The notes beneath the pieces were generated by a model. That model worked only from the letters and a program-made list of their open reading frames with translations, was not told the origin of the DNA and made no database searches. Made by a program: the position numbers and the translations under genes. Source: Aliiroseovarius halocynthiae (lineage in GTDB: Bacteria > Pseudomonadota > Alphaproteobacteria > Rhodobacterales > Rhodobacteraceae). Taken from it: DNA of 64,000 nt. The DNA lies in the NCBI RefSeq assembly GCF_007004645.1, contig NZ_ML660026.1:1-64000 (forward strand), written 5' to 3'. The first letter of the stretch is position 1. Each line of letters starts with the position of its first letter. Below, piece by piece: positions 28,141 through 37,568 of this stretch.

Positions 28141-29241
28141 TCACGCGTCCAGCGCGCGGCAATCCTGCGGCAACCAGCCGATTTCAATCTGCTGGCCCGG
28201 TTGCAGTCGTTCGACATCCGGTGCGTTACGGGTCTTGATGATGAATTCATCATTGCCGGCGACGCGCAGACGGGTGCGGAAAATGTCACCCATGTAGATG
28301 AACTCAAGCACTTCGGCTTTCAGCGTATGGGCGCCTTCTTGCAGGCGTTCCTTGTTGTATTCAACACGCTCTGGACGGATCGACACTTTGGTACGTTCGC
28401 CCACTTTCGAGACGTTGATCGGGGTCGCATCCAGTTCCTCGCCGTCATCCAGACGCACCACACATGTATCGCCAGTAATTTCGGTGACGATACCTTCCAA
28501 GGTGTTGTTTTCGCCGATGAACTGCGCAACGAAGCTGTTTTCCGGCTTTTCATACAGAAGATCCGGCGGGGCCAGCTGCTGAATACGGCCATCGTCAAAT
28601 ACGGCCACGTTGTCGGACATGGTCAGGGCTTCGGTTTGGTCGTGGGTCACATAGACCGTGGTGATGCCCAGATTATGCGCCAAATCAGTGATTTCGAACT
28701 GCATCTTTTCGCGTAGCTGCTTGTCCAACGCGCCCAGCGGTTCGTCCATCAAAACCAGTTCGGGTTCAAACACCAGCGCACGCGCCAGTGCGATCCGCTG
28801 TTGCTGACCACCGGACAACTGCGACGGGCGGCGGCCGCCAAAGGCTCCCATTTCCACCATATCCAGCGCACGTTTGATTTTCTCTTCCCGCTCTGATTTG
28901 CCCATCTTGCGCACTTCCAACGGGAAGGCCAGGTTCTCGGCAATCGTCATATGCGGGAACAATGCATAGTTCTGGAACACCATGCCAATACCGCGCTTAT
29001 GTGGCGGGATGTTGTTGATTGGCTGCCCCCCCAAACGGATATCACCGTGGGTTGCAGTCTCAAATCCAGCCAACATCATCAAGCAGGTGGTCTTCCCAGA
29101 CCCCGACGGCCCGAGCATGGTTAGAAACTCGCCCTTCGCAATCGACAGGTTCAGGTCTTTTACAACCAGTGTCTCCCCATCATAGCTTTTTTGGACACGA
29201 TCAAAAACGACAAATCCGTCGTCGGAAACAGCTTCAGCCAA
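28141..29241 (-). CDS. ABC transporter ATP-binding protein, polyamine type (PotA-like)
   Basis: A 366-aa ATPase. Walker A is LGPSGSGKTT, the Q loop is MVFQNYALFPHM, the signature is PSQLSGGQQQRIALARALVF, Walker B is PELVLMDEPLGALD and the H loop is VYVTHDQTEA. The C-terminal third is a TOBE domain (IRPERVEYN). I choose a TTG start at 29241, because GGGGGTCAC precedes it and the protein then opens AEAVSDDGFVVFDRVQKSYD; the in-frame ATG at 29310 has no ribosome site. First gene of the importer operon. Confidence 0.9.
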   Translation of the reverse strand: MAEAVSDDGFVVFDRVQKSYDGETLVVKDLNLSIAKGEFLTMLGPSGSGKTTCLMMLAGFETATHGDIRLGGQPINNIPPHKRGIGMVFQNYALFPHMTIAENLAFPLEVRKMGKSEREEKIKRALDMVEMGAFGGRRPSQLSGGQQQRIALARALVFEPELVLMDEPLGALDKQLREKMQFEITDLAHNLGITTVYVTHDQTEALTMSDNVAVFDDGRIQQLAPPDLLYEKPENSFVAQFIGENNTLEGIVTEITGDTCVVRLDDGEELDATPINVSKVGERTKVSIRPERVEYNKERLQEGAHTLKAEVLEFIYMGDIFRTRLRVAGNDEFIIKTRNAPDVERLQPGQQIEIGWLPQDCRALDA

Positions 29242-29600
29242 GTGACCCCCCTGGTCTATGTTCTTCTTTTTTTCATGCACCAGCCAACACGAAGAAATGA
29301 GCGAATTCAACAGTCAATTCGACTGTCTCCATATTGTCTGACAATTAATCGCACTTTTCTGAGCATGGAGCACATCAAAACGATTTATTGTCGTATCGCA
29401 CAAAACCTCTTTTTATCCGGGCTTTGCCATGTCGCTTTTTGACCTTGGGCAAAGCAGTTGACCGATGACCGGACGGCGGGGATAAATCTTTGCGTTTATC
29501 TGCGCCTCCGCCCGGCTTTCTACCTTCAGTCTGAGTAATTCGCGACGCCGAGACGACACGCGCACGACCCATAAAGGCAATTTTACGCCAGAATCAGCAC
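29242..29600. other. Intergenic region between creatinase and the importer operon
   Basis: 359 bp without a supported gene. It holds the upstream region of the ABC operon with two inverted repeats (29311-29325 and 29333-29345). A 65-codon ORF on the minus strand (29375-29572) is arginine- and lysine-rich and has no ribosome site or family I know, so I leave it out. Confidence 0.6.
29311..29345. promoter_or_regulatory. Two inverted repeats, GntR-type operator candidate
   Basis: ATTGTC-T-GACAAT at 29333-29345 is a perfect 13-bp inverted repeat and resembles sites of FadR-subfamily GntR regulators (TTGT-N-ACAA type). A second repeat, CAGTC-AATTC-GACTG, is at 29311-29325. They lie 70-105 bp before the ATPase start. 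No GntR gene is in the window. Confidence 0.45.
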
Positions 29601-30809
29601 CTATCGCGAAATAATGTTATGCTCTGGACCATAGGGGAAACCGGTGATGTTTTCAGCACCATTTTCCCCGACCACAAGAATATCATGTTCACGATAGCCG
29701 CCGGCACCCGGCGTGCCCTCGGGCAGGAACAACATCGGCTCCATCGACACAACCATGCCGGGTTCCAGCACAGTGTCGATGTCCTCGCGCAGCTCCAAGC
29801 CTGCCTCGCGCCCATAATAGTGGGACAGAACCCCAAACGAATGCCCATAGCCAAACGAGCGGTACTGAAGCAGCCCTTCGCTTTCAAAGAACTTGTTGAT
29901 CTCAGCCGTGATGCCCGAACAGGTCGCGCCCGGCTTGATCAGGCTGATCCCCAATTCGTGCGCGGCAACGTTGGCCTTCCAGATCCGCAGGCTTTCCGCG
30001 TCCGGCTCGCCGACAAACAGGGTACGTTCCAGCGCAGTGTAATAGCCTGAGATCATCGGGAACGTGTTCAGCGACAGGATATCGCCATCTTCCAGTTTGC
30101 GCGTGGTCACCGGATTATGCGCGCCGTCGGTGTTGATGCCCGACTGGAACCACACCCATGTGTCGCGGATTTCGCTGTCGGGGTGGGCACGCGAGATCTC
30201 AAGCTCCATCGCATCGCGGCCCGCCATGGCTATGTCATTCTCGCGGGCGCCGACGCGGATCGCGTCGTGAATGGCTGCCCCGCCCACGTCGGCAATACGT
30301 GCCCCTTCGCGGATCAGCGCAATTTCTTCGGCCGACTTGATCATGCGGGCCTGCATCGTATCAGGTGCAATGTCGGTGAACCTGCTGTCGGGCAGGAACT
30401 CTTCCGCCAAACCGCGCTGCGCCAAAGTCATGTGGTCGCCTTCGATCCCGATCGACTTGGCATTGCCCACAAGGTTCTTCACAGCGCGCCAATAGTTGTT
30501 GCGCTCCCAATCGGTGTAGATGACGTTGTCGCCATAACAGCGCCGCCACGGCTGGCCCGCATCGATATTGGCAGACACTGTCGTCGACCGATCCGCTGTG
30601 ACCACCAGCGCATAGGGGCGACCGAAGGCGCAGTACAGAAAGCCTGAATAATAGGCGATATTGTGCATCGAGCTGAACACAACCGCTTCCACACCGCGCG
30701 CGGCCATGATCTTGCGCAGCTCCGCCAAGCGGCGCTCATATTCCGCGTCCGAGAAGGGCAGCGGGGCTTTTTCACCGTTTTCACAAACAAAATACTGAGG
30801 GCGTGACAT
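29601..30809 (-). CDS. Creatinase (creatine amidinohydrolase)
   Basis: Hydrolyses creatine to sarcosine and urea; member of the M24 'pita-bread' fold, but metal-free in action. The 402-aa length agrees with Pseudomonas creatinase (403 aa). Catalytic and substrate residues all match with an offset of one: His231 (GAHNPVTTRK), Glu261 (YYTALERT), His323 (YGHSFG) and Glu357 (VSMEPM). Further identical-looking stretches are HNIAYYSGFLYCAFGRPYAL and SANIDAGQPWRR. A general aminopeptidase P would have metal-binding Asp/His residues here instead. I start it at 30809 (GGAGAG 8 nt upstream). It lies upstream of the polyamine-type importer operon on the same strand, so creatine uptake plus cleavage is likely. 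Confidence 0.93.
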   Translation of the reverse strand: MSRPQYFVCENGEKAPLPFSDAEYERRLAELRKIMAARGVEAVVFSSMHNIAYYSGFLYCAFGRPYALVVTADRSTTVSANIDAGQPWRRCYGDNVIYTDWERNNYWRAVKNLVGNAKSIGIEGDHMTLAQRGLAEEFLPDSRFTDIAPDTMQARMIKSAEEIALIREGARIADVGGAAIHDAIRVGARENDIAMAGRDAMELEISRAHPDSEIRDTWVWFQSGINTDGAHNPVTTRKLEDGDILSLNTFPMISGYYTALERTLFVGEPDAESLRIWKANVAAHELGISLIKPGATCSGITAEINKFFESEGLLQYRSFGYGHSFGVLSHYYGREAGLELREDIDTVLEPGMVVSMEPMLFLPEGTPGAGGYREHDILVVGENGAENITGFPYGPEHNIISR

Positions 30810-31586
30810 ATCACATCTCTCCATCTTCCGAGGCCAGGATGTCTTGGGATATGCCCGGCCAACCAAACTCCCCGGCGTGCAGGGCAGTTGATCTCCGGAC
30901 CGGTGTGCATATGGCACACAGGGCAGCGACGCCATCGCTGCGGATGGAAAGACAGTGGCGGCTTACCGCGCACCTGTCAACCGCTTGGGCTGTAGCTGCA
31001 CCCACAAGATGGGGTCACTCTATGACACGCATGTCCGTTCGCACTGCCCCAATCCGACAGTAAAAGCGTGCCAATCAAACGAACGTATGCATGTTGCGAA
31101 CGAACCGACCAATGCGGCACCTTGAAATGGCTCCAATTAGCCAATCGCGACACCGACCGCACACGGCATATATATCGAATTTGAGAGCCGCCCTGATGGC
31201 CAGGCTGCGTTGGACTTGATACATTGGCGAGCACGCCACAAACAATTCCCAGAAGCCTGCGCAGCATCCCAAAGCTGCGGGGCTGGATCTTCCCAAAGAG
31301 ATCACGAAATCCTGATTATGTCCAACAGCGGCGGTGGCAAGAGGAATTGCATTCACCCCGTCAATGGGTGCCCGAGATTTGATGCAGGGGCGTGTGCTGC
31401 TGTTTGGCATCACACGCAATTGTGTATATGAACCACCGCATGCACGCCCTTCGGGCGCTTTGGAACGTATTGCGGCGGCCAATTTGGCTTGGTATACAGC
31501 GGCATACCATAGGCATTTCCAACGGCCTGACGATTCCTTCGTGCTGGGCTAGGGGCTGCATCCAACTCATATTTGTAGGGACCGTC
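30810..31586. other. Long intergenic region between creatinase and acnB
   Basis: 777 bp between two divergent genes. It contains short ORFs on both strands (for example 30977-31267 minus and 31075-31482 minus) without ribosome sites or recognisable families. A candidate acnB promoter is at 31404-31432. I see no tRNA, hairpin terminator or strong repeat. Confidence 0.5.
31404..31432 (+). promoter_or_regulatory. Predicted promoter of acnB
   Basis: TTGGCA (31404-31409), 17-bp spacer, TATGAA (31427-31432). It lies 155 bp before the acnB start codon and would leave a long 5' leader. Confidence 0.35.
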
Positions 31587-34376
31587 ATGAGCTTGTACAC
31601 CGACTACCTAACTGAGATTGAAACACGTAAAGGCGAGGGGCTGAACCCAAAGCCCATCGACGACGGCGCATTGGTGGCTGAACTGATCGAACAGATCAAA
31701 GACACCGGCAATGAGCATCGCGACGCATCGCTGAACTTCTTTATCTATAACACACTTCCGGGCACCACGAGCGCCGCTGGCGTCAAGGCGAAGTTCCTGA
31801 AGGACATCATTCTGGGTGGGGCCACTGTTGCCGAAATCTCGGGCGAGTTTGCCTTTGAGCTTCTGTCCCACATGAAGGGTGGCCCCTCGGTTGAGGTGCT
31901 GTTGGATCTGGCGCTGGGTGATGACGCAGCGATTGCGGCGCAGGCTGCAGAGGTTCTGAAAACACAGGTTTTCTTGTACGAAGCCGATACGGATCGTCTG
32001 GACGCAGCCTATAAAGCGGGCAATGCCGTCGCCAAAGAGCTGCTGGAAAGCTATGCCAAGGCTGAGTTTTTCACCAAGCTGCCCGAGGTCGAGGAAGAGA
32101 TCAAAGTCGTTACCTATATCGCCGGTGTTGGTGATATCTCGACCGACCTTCTGTCGCCGGGTGCCGAAGCACACTCGCGCGCCGACCGTGAACTGCATGG
32201 CAAATGCATGATCACACCCGAAGCTCAGGCCGAAATCCAAGATCTGCAGAAACAGCACCCGGATGCGCGCGTGATGCTGATCGCGGAAAAAGGCACGATG
32301 GGTGTGGGCTCGTCCCGTATGTCAGGCGTGAACAACGTGGCGCTGTGGACCGGTAAGAAGGCCAGCCCTTATGTGCCCTTCATCAACATCGCACCTGTTG
32401 TGGCCGGGACCAATGGCATCTCGCCGATCTTCCTGACCACTGTGGGTGTGACCGGCGGTATCGGCATTGACTTGGACAACTGGGTCAAGAAGCTGGATGC
32501 AGACGGCAATGTGGTGGAAGACGAAGACGGCGAAGCCGTGTTGGAAGAGGCGTACTCGGTTGCGACCGGTACCGTCCTGACCATCAACTCGAAAACCAAA
32601 ACCCTGCATGACGCGTCGGGCAAAGAGCTGAAAAGCGTTGCTGCGGCCTTCACCCCGCAGAAGATGGAATTCATGAAGGCTGGCGGTTCCTATGCCGTTG
32701 TCTTTGGTAAGAAGCTGCAGACATTCGCCGCTGCCGCTTTGGGGCAAGAGCTGAAATCGGCTTATGCACCGTCGAAAGAGATCACTGCCGAAGGTCAGGG
32801 CCTGACCGCTGTTGAAAAGATCTTCAACCGCAACGCCTTAGGCGTCACGCCCGGCGCGACACTGCTTGCAGGATCGGACGTGCGCGTTCAGGTCAATGTC
32901 GTTGGCTCGCAGGATACGACCGGTCCGATGACCGCGCAGGAACTGGAAGCCATGGCAGCGACCGTGATCTCACCTTCGGTTGACGTTGGGTATCAGTCGG
33001 GCTGTCACACCGCTTCTGTTTGGGACAAGAAGGCGCAGGCCAACATCCCGAAACTGATGCAGTTCATGAATGATTTCGGCCTGATCACTGCACGTGACCC
33101 GAAGGGCAAATATCACGCGATGACTGACGTGATCCACAAGGTGTTGAATGACATTACCGTGGATGACTGGGACGTGATCATTGGCGGCGACAGCCACACA
33201 CGCATGTCCAAAGGTGTGGCTTTTGGTGCGGACTCGGGCACGGTGGCGCTGGCACTGGCGACTGGTGAAGCCTCGATGCCGGTCCCGGAATCGGTGAAAG
33301 TGACCTTCAAAGGTCAGATGGCCGAGCATCTGGACTTCCGCGACGTCGTTCACGCCACGCAGGCACAGATGCTAGACCAGCACGGTGACAACGTCTTCCA
33401 GGGCCGCGTGATCGAAGTGCATATTGGGACGCTTCTGGCTGACCAAGCCTTTACCTTCACCGACTGGACAGCCGAGATGAAGGCCAAGGCGTCGATCTGT
33501 ATCTCGAATGACGACACGCTGATTGGATCGCTCGAACTGGCTAAATCCCGCATCCAAGTCATGATCGACAAGGGTATGGACAATGAAGCCCAATTGCTGG
33601 CGGGTCTGATTGCCAAGGCTGACAAACGCATCGCCGACATCAAGTCGGGTGCGAACCCAGCCCTGACCCCGGATGACAATGCCAAGTATTTCGCCGAGGT
33701 TGTTGTCGATCTGGACGCCATTGATGAGCCGATGATCGCGGACCCGGATGTGAACAACGAAGACGTGTCCAAGCGCTATACCCACGACACCATCCGCCCC
33801 GTGTCCTATTACGGTGGCGACAAGAAGGTGAATCTGGGCTTTGTTGGCTCGTGCATGGTGCACAAGGGCGACATGAAAATTGTGGCCCAGATGCTGAAGA
33901 ACCTTGAAAAATCGATGGGTAAGGTCGAATTCAACGCGCCGCTGGTTGTGGCCGCACCGACCTACAACATCATTGATGAGCTGAAGGAAGAGGGCGACTG
34001 GGAGATTCTCGAGAAATACTCGGGCTTCGAGTTTGACGACCTGTTCCCGAAAGCCGAGGCACGGACCGAGTACGAGAACATCATGTATCTTGAACGTCCC
34101 GGCTGTAACCTGTGCATGGGCAACCAAGAGAAAGCCGCGAAAGGTGATACGGTTCTGGCAACCTCGACCCGCTTGTTCCAGGGTCGCGTCGTAGGTGACC
34201 TGCCCGAGAAGAAGGGTGAATCGCTTCTGGCCTCGACCCCGGTTGTCGTCCTGTCCGCCATTTTGGGCCGCACGCCGACGATGGAAGAATACAAGGCGGC
34301 GGTCGAAGGCATTGACCTGACCAAATTCGCCCCACCGCTGGCTGTTCCGTCAACCACCAATTCGGCGCATTTCTAA
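31587..34376 (+). CDS. acnB: Aconitate hydratase B
   Basis: Bifunctional aconitate hydratase / 2-methylisocitrate dehydratase of the TCA cycle, cytoplasmic, with a [4Fe-4S] cluster. The start is MSLYTDYLTE at 31587 with AGGGA 7 nt before it; the ORF runs 65 codons further upstream without support. The 929-aa length fits the longer alphaproteobacterial AcnB (E. coli has 865). The HEAT-like N-terminal domain precedes domains 1-4. The three cluster cysteines are in YQSGCHTAS, VGSCMVHKG and GCNLCMGNQEKA (the third motif holds two). Other signatures are GGDSHTRMSKGVAFGADSGT and AEKGTMGVGSSRMS. The gene stands alone, divergent from creatinase. Confidence 0.97.
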   Translation: MSLYTDYLTEIETRKGEGLNPKPIDDGALVAELIEQIKDTGNEHRDASLNFFIYNTLPGTTSAAGVKAKFLKDIILGGATVAEISGEFAFELLSHMKGGPSVEVLLDLALGDDAAIAAQAAEVLKTQVFLYEADTDRLDAAYKAGNAVAKELLESYAKAEFFTKLPEVEEEIKVVTYIAGVGDISTDLLSPGAEAHSRADRELHGKCMITPEAQAEIQDLQKQHPDARVMLIAEKGTMGVGSSRMSGVNNVALWTGKKASPYVPFINIAPVVAGTNGISPIFLTTVGVTGGIGIDLDNWVKKLDADGNVVEDEDGEAVLEEAYSVATGTVLTINSKTKTLHDASGKELKSVAAAFTPQKMEFMKAGGSYAVVFGKKLQTFAAAALGQELKSAYAPSKEITAEGQGLTAVEKIFNRNALGVTPGATLLAGSDVRVQVNVVGSQDTTGPMTAQELEAMAATVISPSVDVGYQSGCHTASVWDKKAQANIPKLMQFMNDFGLITARDPKGKYHAMTDVIHKVLNDITVDDWDVIIGGDSHTRMSKGVAFGADSGTVALALATGEASMPVPESVKVTFKGQMAEHLDFRDVVHATQAQMLDQHGDNVFQGRVIEVHIGTLLADQAFTFTDWTAEMKAKASICISNDDTLIGSLELAKSRIQVMIDKGMDNEAQLLAGLIAKADKRIADIKSGANPALTPDDNAKYFAEVVVDLDAIDEPMIADPDVNNEDVSKRYTHDTIRPVSYYGGDKKVNLGFVGSCMVHKGDMKIVAQMLKNLEKSMGKVEFNAPLVVAAPTYNIIDELKEEGDWEILEKYSGFEFDDLFPKAEARTEYENIMYLERPGCNLCMGNQEKAAKGDTVLATSTRLFQGRVVGDLPEKKGESLLASTPVVVLSAILGRTPTMEEYKAAVEGIDLTKFAPPLAVPSTTNSAHF

Positions 34377-34435
34377 AGCGTGAAAAAATTAAGAAGGGCG
34401 AGGATTTCCCCGCCCTTGACAAAAAATGCCATACG

Positions 34436-34468
34436 CAACCGCACCTCGGACTTATCAAGGTGCGGTTG
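34436..34468 (+). terminator. Probable acnB terminator
   Basis: An 11-bp perfect stem CAACCGCACCT/AGGTGCGGTTG with an 11-nt loop, followed by TTCGTTT. It lies 60 bp after the acnB stop. Confidence 0.55.
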
Positions 34469-34600
34469 TTCGTTTCTGAGAGCGTGCCACCACCATACCT
34501 TCACATACCTATCTTAACGACAAAGCTTATACCGCCCTTCGAGAAAGGTGCACTAACGGCACCTACGCGGCGTAGCTATCAACTGCCTCAGCAAAATTTG

Positions 34601-34635
34601 AACCCGCCGGTGCAAGTTGGCGGGTTTCTTCTTTT
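34601..34635 (+). terminator. Orphan intrinsic terminator
   Basis: An 8-bp stem AACCCGCC/GGCGGGTT with a 10-nt loop, followed by TCTTCTTTT on the plus strand. No coding gene ends here. On the minus strand the tail is CAAATTTT, so it may terminate tRNA-Gln instead. Confidence 0.55.
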
Positions 34636-34741
34636 GTGTCGGTTAGTGCGCCAACTGGTCCGGATATATGCACTGGCAAAGTGTTCCGGAGGCAATTTCT
34701 CAACTCACTTAAGCGCTTGTAATATAAGGAAAAAGAGAGAT

Positions 34742-34816
34742 TGGCTGGGGTGGTAGGATTCGAACCTACGGTACACTGTACCAAAAACAGTTGCCTTACC
34801 ACTTGGCTACACCCCA
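34742..34816 (-). tRNA. tRNA-Gln(UUG)
   Basis: A 75-nt cloverleaf on the minus strand. Acceptor TGGGGTG pairs with CACCCCA, the anticodon arm ACTGT-TTTTGGT-ACAGT shows anticodon TTG, and the T arm reads GTAGG-TTCGAAT-CCTAC. Discriminator G and CCA are encoded. Confidence 0.95.
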
Positions 34817-35071
34817 ACTGTGAGCGCTTAAGTAGCTAAAGCCGAAACGGGGTGCAACCCTAAAGTTTCGGTTCTTACAGAAATTTCGTTGCACGGTCGA
34901 ATTGGCAAAAGACGGGCGTTCTCATGACAAGTGTTTCTCGTAATAATAAGAGCTTAGCCGGATTTTTCCTCGGGCGATTACCTGGATTTTGGAGTGAAGT
35001 CTCACCAGTTTGCATACGGCAATTATGCCTGAAAAAGGCAGCACAGATTCGCGATCACAGAAGGCTATCGG

Positions 35072-35914
35072 CTAACTACAGGTTTCGGGGAACGACCGCG
35101 CCTTAGCTACCGCATCGAGCGCGGCTAAGTCAGAGAGAAGCGATCCCATGTCATCAATGGGTATCATATTAGGACCATCGGACGGCGCATTGTCAGGATC
35201 CTGATGCGCCTCGACAAACACGCCTGCCACTCCAACGGCAACCGCAGCGCGCGCCAACACTGGCGCGAATTCCCGCTGACCGCCAGACGCGCGCCCCTGC
35301 CCTCCTGGCATCTGGACAGCATGGGTCGCGTCCATGATCACCGGACAACCGAGTTCTGCCAGTTGCGGTAGTGCTCGCATATCGGTGACCAAAGTGTTGT
35401 AGCCAAAGCTGGTTCCCCTTTCGGTCAACAAGATTTGAGAATTCCCTTCAACAACCAACTTTTCCACTACATTCTGCATGTCCCATGGGGCCAAAAACTG
35501 TCCCTTCTTCACATTCACAGGTCTATCTGTGGCCGCTGCTGCCAGCAACAGGTCTGTCTGGCGGCAGAGAAACGCTGGGATCTGCAAAGCGTCCGCGACC
35601 TCGGCCACGGGGGGGCACTGGTTGGGCAGGTGTACGTCTGTTAACACCGGCACGCCGAGCTCTGCCTTCACGCTCGAAAGCATCTCCAACCCCGCCTCCA
35701 TTCCCGGTCCACGTTTCCCGTGCGTAGACGTGCGATTGGCCTTATCGAAGGATGCTTTGAAAACAAAGCCAACACGCGCCTTCTGACACGCAACGAGCAA
35801 ACGTTCCGCCAGAAACAAGGCATGATCGCGGCTCTCTAACTGGCATGGCCCCGCAATCACCGACAAAGGCAGACGATTTCCGAAGCGCACTGAACCTATC
35901 GCAACCTCGGACAT
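35072..35914 (-). CDS. kdsA: 3-deoxy-8-phosphooctulonate synthase (KDO-8-P synthase)
   Basis: Condenses phosphoenolpyruvate with arabinose-5-phosphate to KDO-8-P, the precursor of Kdo in lipid A core and in the poly-Kdo linker of group 2 capsules. 280 aa with the motifs [60 protein letters not shown] and the C-terminal [18 protein letters not shown]. It starts 1 bp after the kpsE stop, so it is in one operon with the capsule export genes. That position suggests a capsule-dedicated copy; a second copy for LPS would normally be near kdsB or eno. Confidence 0.94.
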   Translation of the reverse strand: MSEVAIGSVRFGNRLPLSVIAGPCQLESRDHALFLAERLLVACQKARVGFVFKASFDKANRTSTHGKRGPGMEAGLEMLSSVKAELGVPVLTDVHLPNQCPPVAEVADALQIPAFLCRQTDLLLAAAATDRPVNVKKGQFLAPWDMQNVVEKLVVEGNSQILLTERGTSFGYNTLVTDMRALPQLAELGCPVIMDATHAVQMPGGQGRASGGQREFAPVLARAAVAVGVAGVFVEAHQDPDNAPSDGPNMIPIDDMGSLLSDLAALDAVAKARSFPETCS

Positions 35915-35915
35915 A

Positions 35916-37568
35916 TCAGGACGAAATCTGTTCGCGTAGGATCGACGCAGTCAGGGACAGCATCAAATAGATCCCCGAAAAAATCAAAAACGCCAGCAGC
36001 GTGTTTTCAAACGCCTTCGGATAGGTCGGCTGGTCCGGCGCAACGGGGCTGACGTTTGTGGATAGATAGCGGGTTTGCTTGTTGGCCTCGATCCGAGCGA
36101 CCTCAAGCTGCTGCAGCGCCTGTTGCATCAGAAGAGTCCGGGTTTCAAGGTTTGTTTGCGCAATACGCAACTGCCCGCTGATCGACGCCAGCGATCCTTT
36201 TTCACCGCCGGTATCAGTCAAACGCCCGCGAAGTTCGGCGATCAGACTTTCAAGCCGCGAGATGTCTCCTCGCACACCATCGACGCGGGCTTGATTCGGG
36301 CTAGTATTATCCAAGAGCTGCTGGAGTCGCAGTCGTTTATCCTGCAATTGAAGCTCATAAGTGTTGATCTGAGACATCAACGAAGACGCATCCGAGGTCG
36401 CATCGAACACCCCGACCTCTTCTTGCAAAGCCAAGACACGGCCTTGAGCGGCCAGCATTTCACGCTCAGCCTCTTCATAGCTGTTTTGAGCACCTTCCAT
36501 CTGATCTTCCCGCTTGCGCTGGGTCAGATTATCAACGCGCTCTTCAGCATAGGAAATCAATGCCTTCGAATATAGCTCACTCAGCTTTGGTGACGGGGCG
36601 ACTACTTCCATCTTGATGATGCCTTCGGTCGGATCAAACCCAATTTTCACCCGCTTTCGATAGGCTTTATAGGCCGTTTCGTTACTTGCACCTTGATCAA
36701 GCCGCTGAACAACATCAATTGACGGATCGCTGAAACTGTCTTTGAATCCGACGTCGCGGTCCAAGCGCAGCATAGCCTCGCGTGAAGTCAGGTAGCCCTG
36801 AACACCGATACTGTCTTGACTTGAGGCCAGCCCGGTTCCAGCGAAAAGCCCACTTGCGCCGCCGCCACTGCCGTCGGCCTGTTGGATAACAAACTCGGAC
36901 TTTGTCGCGTACATAGGCGTCGCGACGTTGTAATAGTAATAGCCCGCAGCAATGGTCGGAAACACCACAAAAAAGATCAATCGCAGTATCAGCATCTGCA
37001 GGTTACGACGCCGGCGGCGGGCAATGTCTCGTTGAATGTCGATGACCGATCTTGCGCGTGCGGCGGCATCGAATACACCGGGTCCGGGCACGCCCACTTG
37101 TGGCGCCGGCTGTGGCAAATTGGTCGACTTGCCATCCCCCTCGCCTTCGACCAGTTCAAGCATGTTCGCACGCTTAAAGGGATCAATCCCGGCGCGGCGC
37201 AATTTGATTACGGCATCATAATCGTTGTCAGCTTGCACACCGTGTTTCTGTGCCACACGACGGGCCATGCGCAGCTGGCGACCTGTCAGGCCTTCATTCT
37301 GTACCTGTGCGATCTCATCGGGGTTTGCGTCAGCGTCCGTTGCACCCGAGGGCCTTGTGTTGCGTTCGATACGCATGGCCGATTTGCCCGCCGCAGGCGG
37401 CAATCCGTCTTCTTGCGGAACGGCGGCCATCTGCTCAAGCGGATTAAGCTCGGCTTCCTTTCGGGAAGACGTTTCTTGTGACGCCTCCGAAGCGGCCTGC
37501 TCGGTCGCCGAAGCATGCTCTGATCCGCGTCGAATGCGATATCTGCTAACTTTGGGTTTGGTAGTCAT
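35916..37568 (-). CDS. kpsE: Capsule polysaccharide export inner-membrane protein (KpsE/CtrB family)
   Basis: A 550-aa inner-membrane protein of the polysaccharide co-polymerase 3 class (KpsE, CtrB, BexC, RkpR), which bridges the ABC exporter to the outer-membrane channel. A first 190 residues are polar and disordered-looking. The membrane helix is near residues 205-225 ([20 protein letters not shown]), a long periplasmic coiled coil follows (about 380-490, [20 protein letters not shown]) and a second helix closes the protein ([20 protein letters not shown]). The extended N-terminus is longer than in E. coli KpsE (382 aa). Its start at 37568 lies inside the end of kpsT (23-bp overlap). Confidence 0.88.
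   Translation of the reverse strand: MTTKPKVSRYRIRRGSEHASATEQAASEASQETSSRKEAELNPLEQMAAVPQEDGLPPAAGKSAMRIERNTRPSGATDADANPDEIAQVQNEGLTGRQLRMARRVAQKHGVQADNDYDAVIKLRRAGIDPFKRANMLELVEGEGDGKSTNLPQPAPQVGVPGPGVFDAAARARSVIDIQRDIARRRRRNLQMLILRLIFFVVFPTIAAGYYYYNVATPMYATKSEFVIQQADGSGGGASGLFAGTGLASSQDSIGVQGYLTSREAMLRLDRDVGFKDSFSDPSIDVVQRLDQGASNETAYKAYRKRVKIGFDPTEGIIKMEVVAPSPKLSELYSKALISYAEERVDNLTQRKREDQMEGAQNSYEEAEREMLAAQGRVLALQEEVGVFDATSDASSLMSQINTYELQLQDKRLRLQQLLDNTSPNQARVDGVRGDISRLESLIAELRGRLTDTGGEKGSLASISGQLRIAQTNLETRTLLMQQALQQLEVARIEANKQTRYLSTNVSPVAPDQPTYPKAFENTLLAFLIFSGIYLMLSLTASILREQISS

Larger units (their letters stand above)
34377..34741. other. Intergenic region with three hairpins, possible small RNA
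   Basis: 365 bp between acnB and tRNA-Gln. It holds three stem-loops: AAGGGCG/CGCCCTT at 34394-34417, CAACCGCACCT/AGGTGCGGTTG at 34436-34468, and AACCCGCC/GGCGGGTT at 34601-34626 followed by TCTTCTTTT. The first two are acnB terminator candidates. The third has a plus-strand T-rich tail with no plus-strand gene in front of it, so a small RNA may end there. It could also serve the tRNA on the minus strand. Confidence 0.45.

Noticed and set aside
29601-30809. Calling this gene a general Xaa-Pro aminopeptidase (M24)
   Set aside because: The residues at the metal positions and the four catalytic residues fit creatinase, as does the length, so the more specific name was used.
30977-31482. Minus-strand ORFs in the creatinase/acnB gap
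   Set aside because: No ribosome sites, no recognised domain, overlapping each other in different frames.
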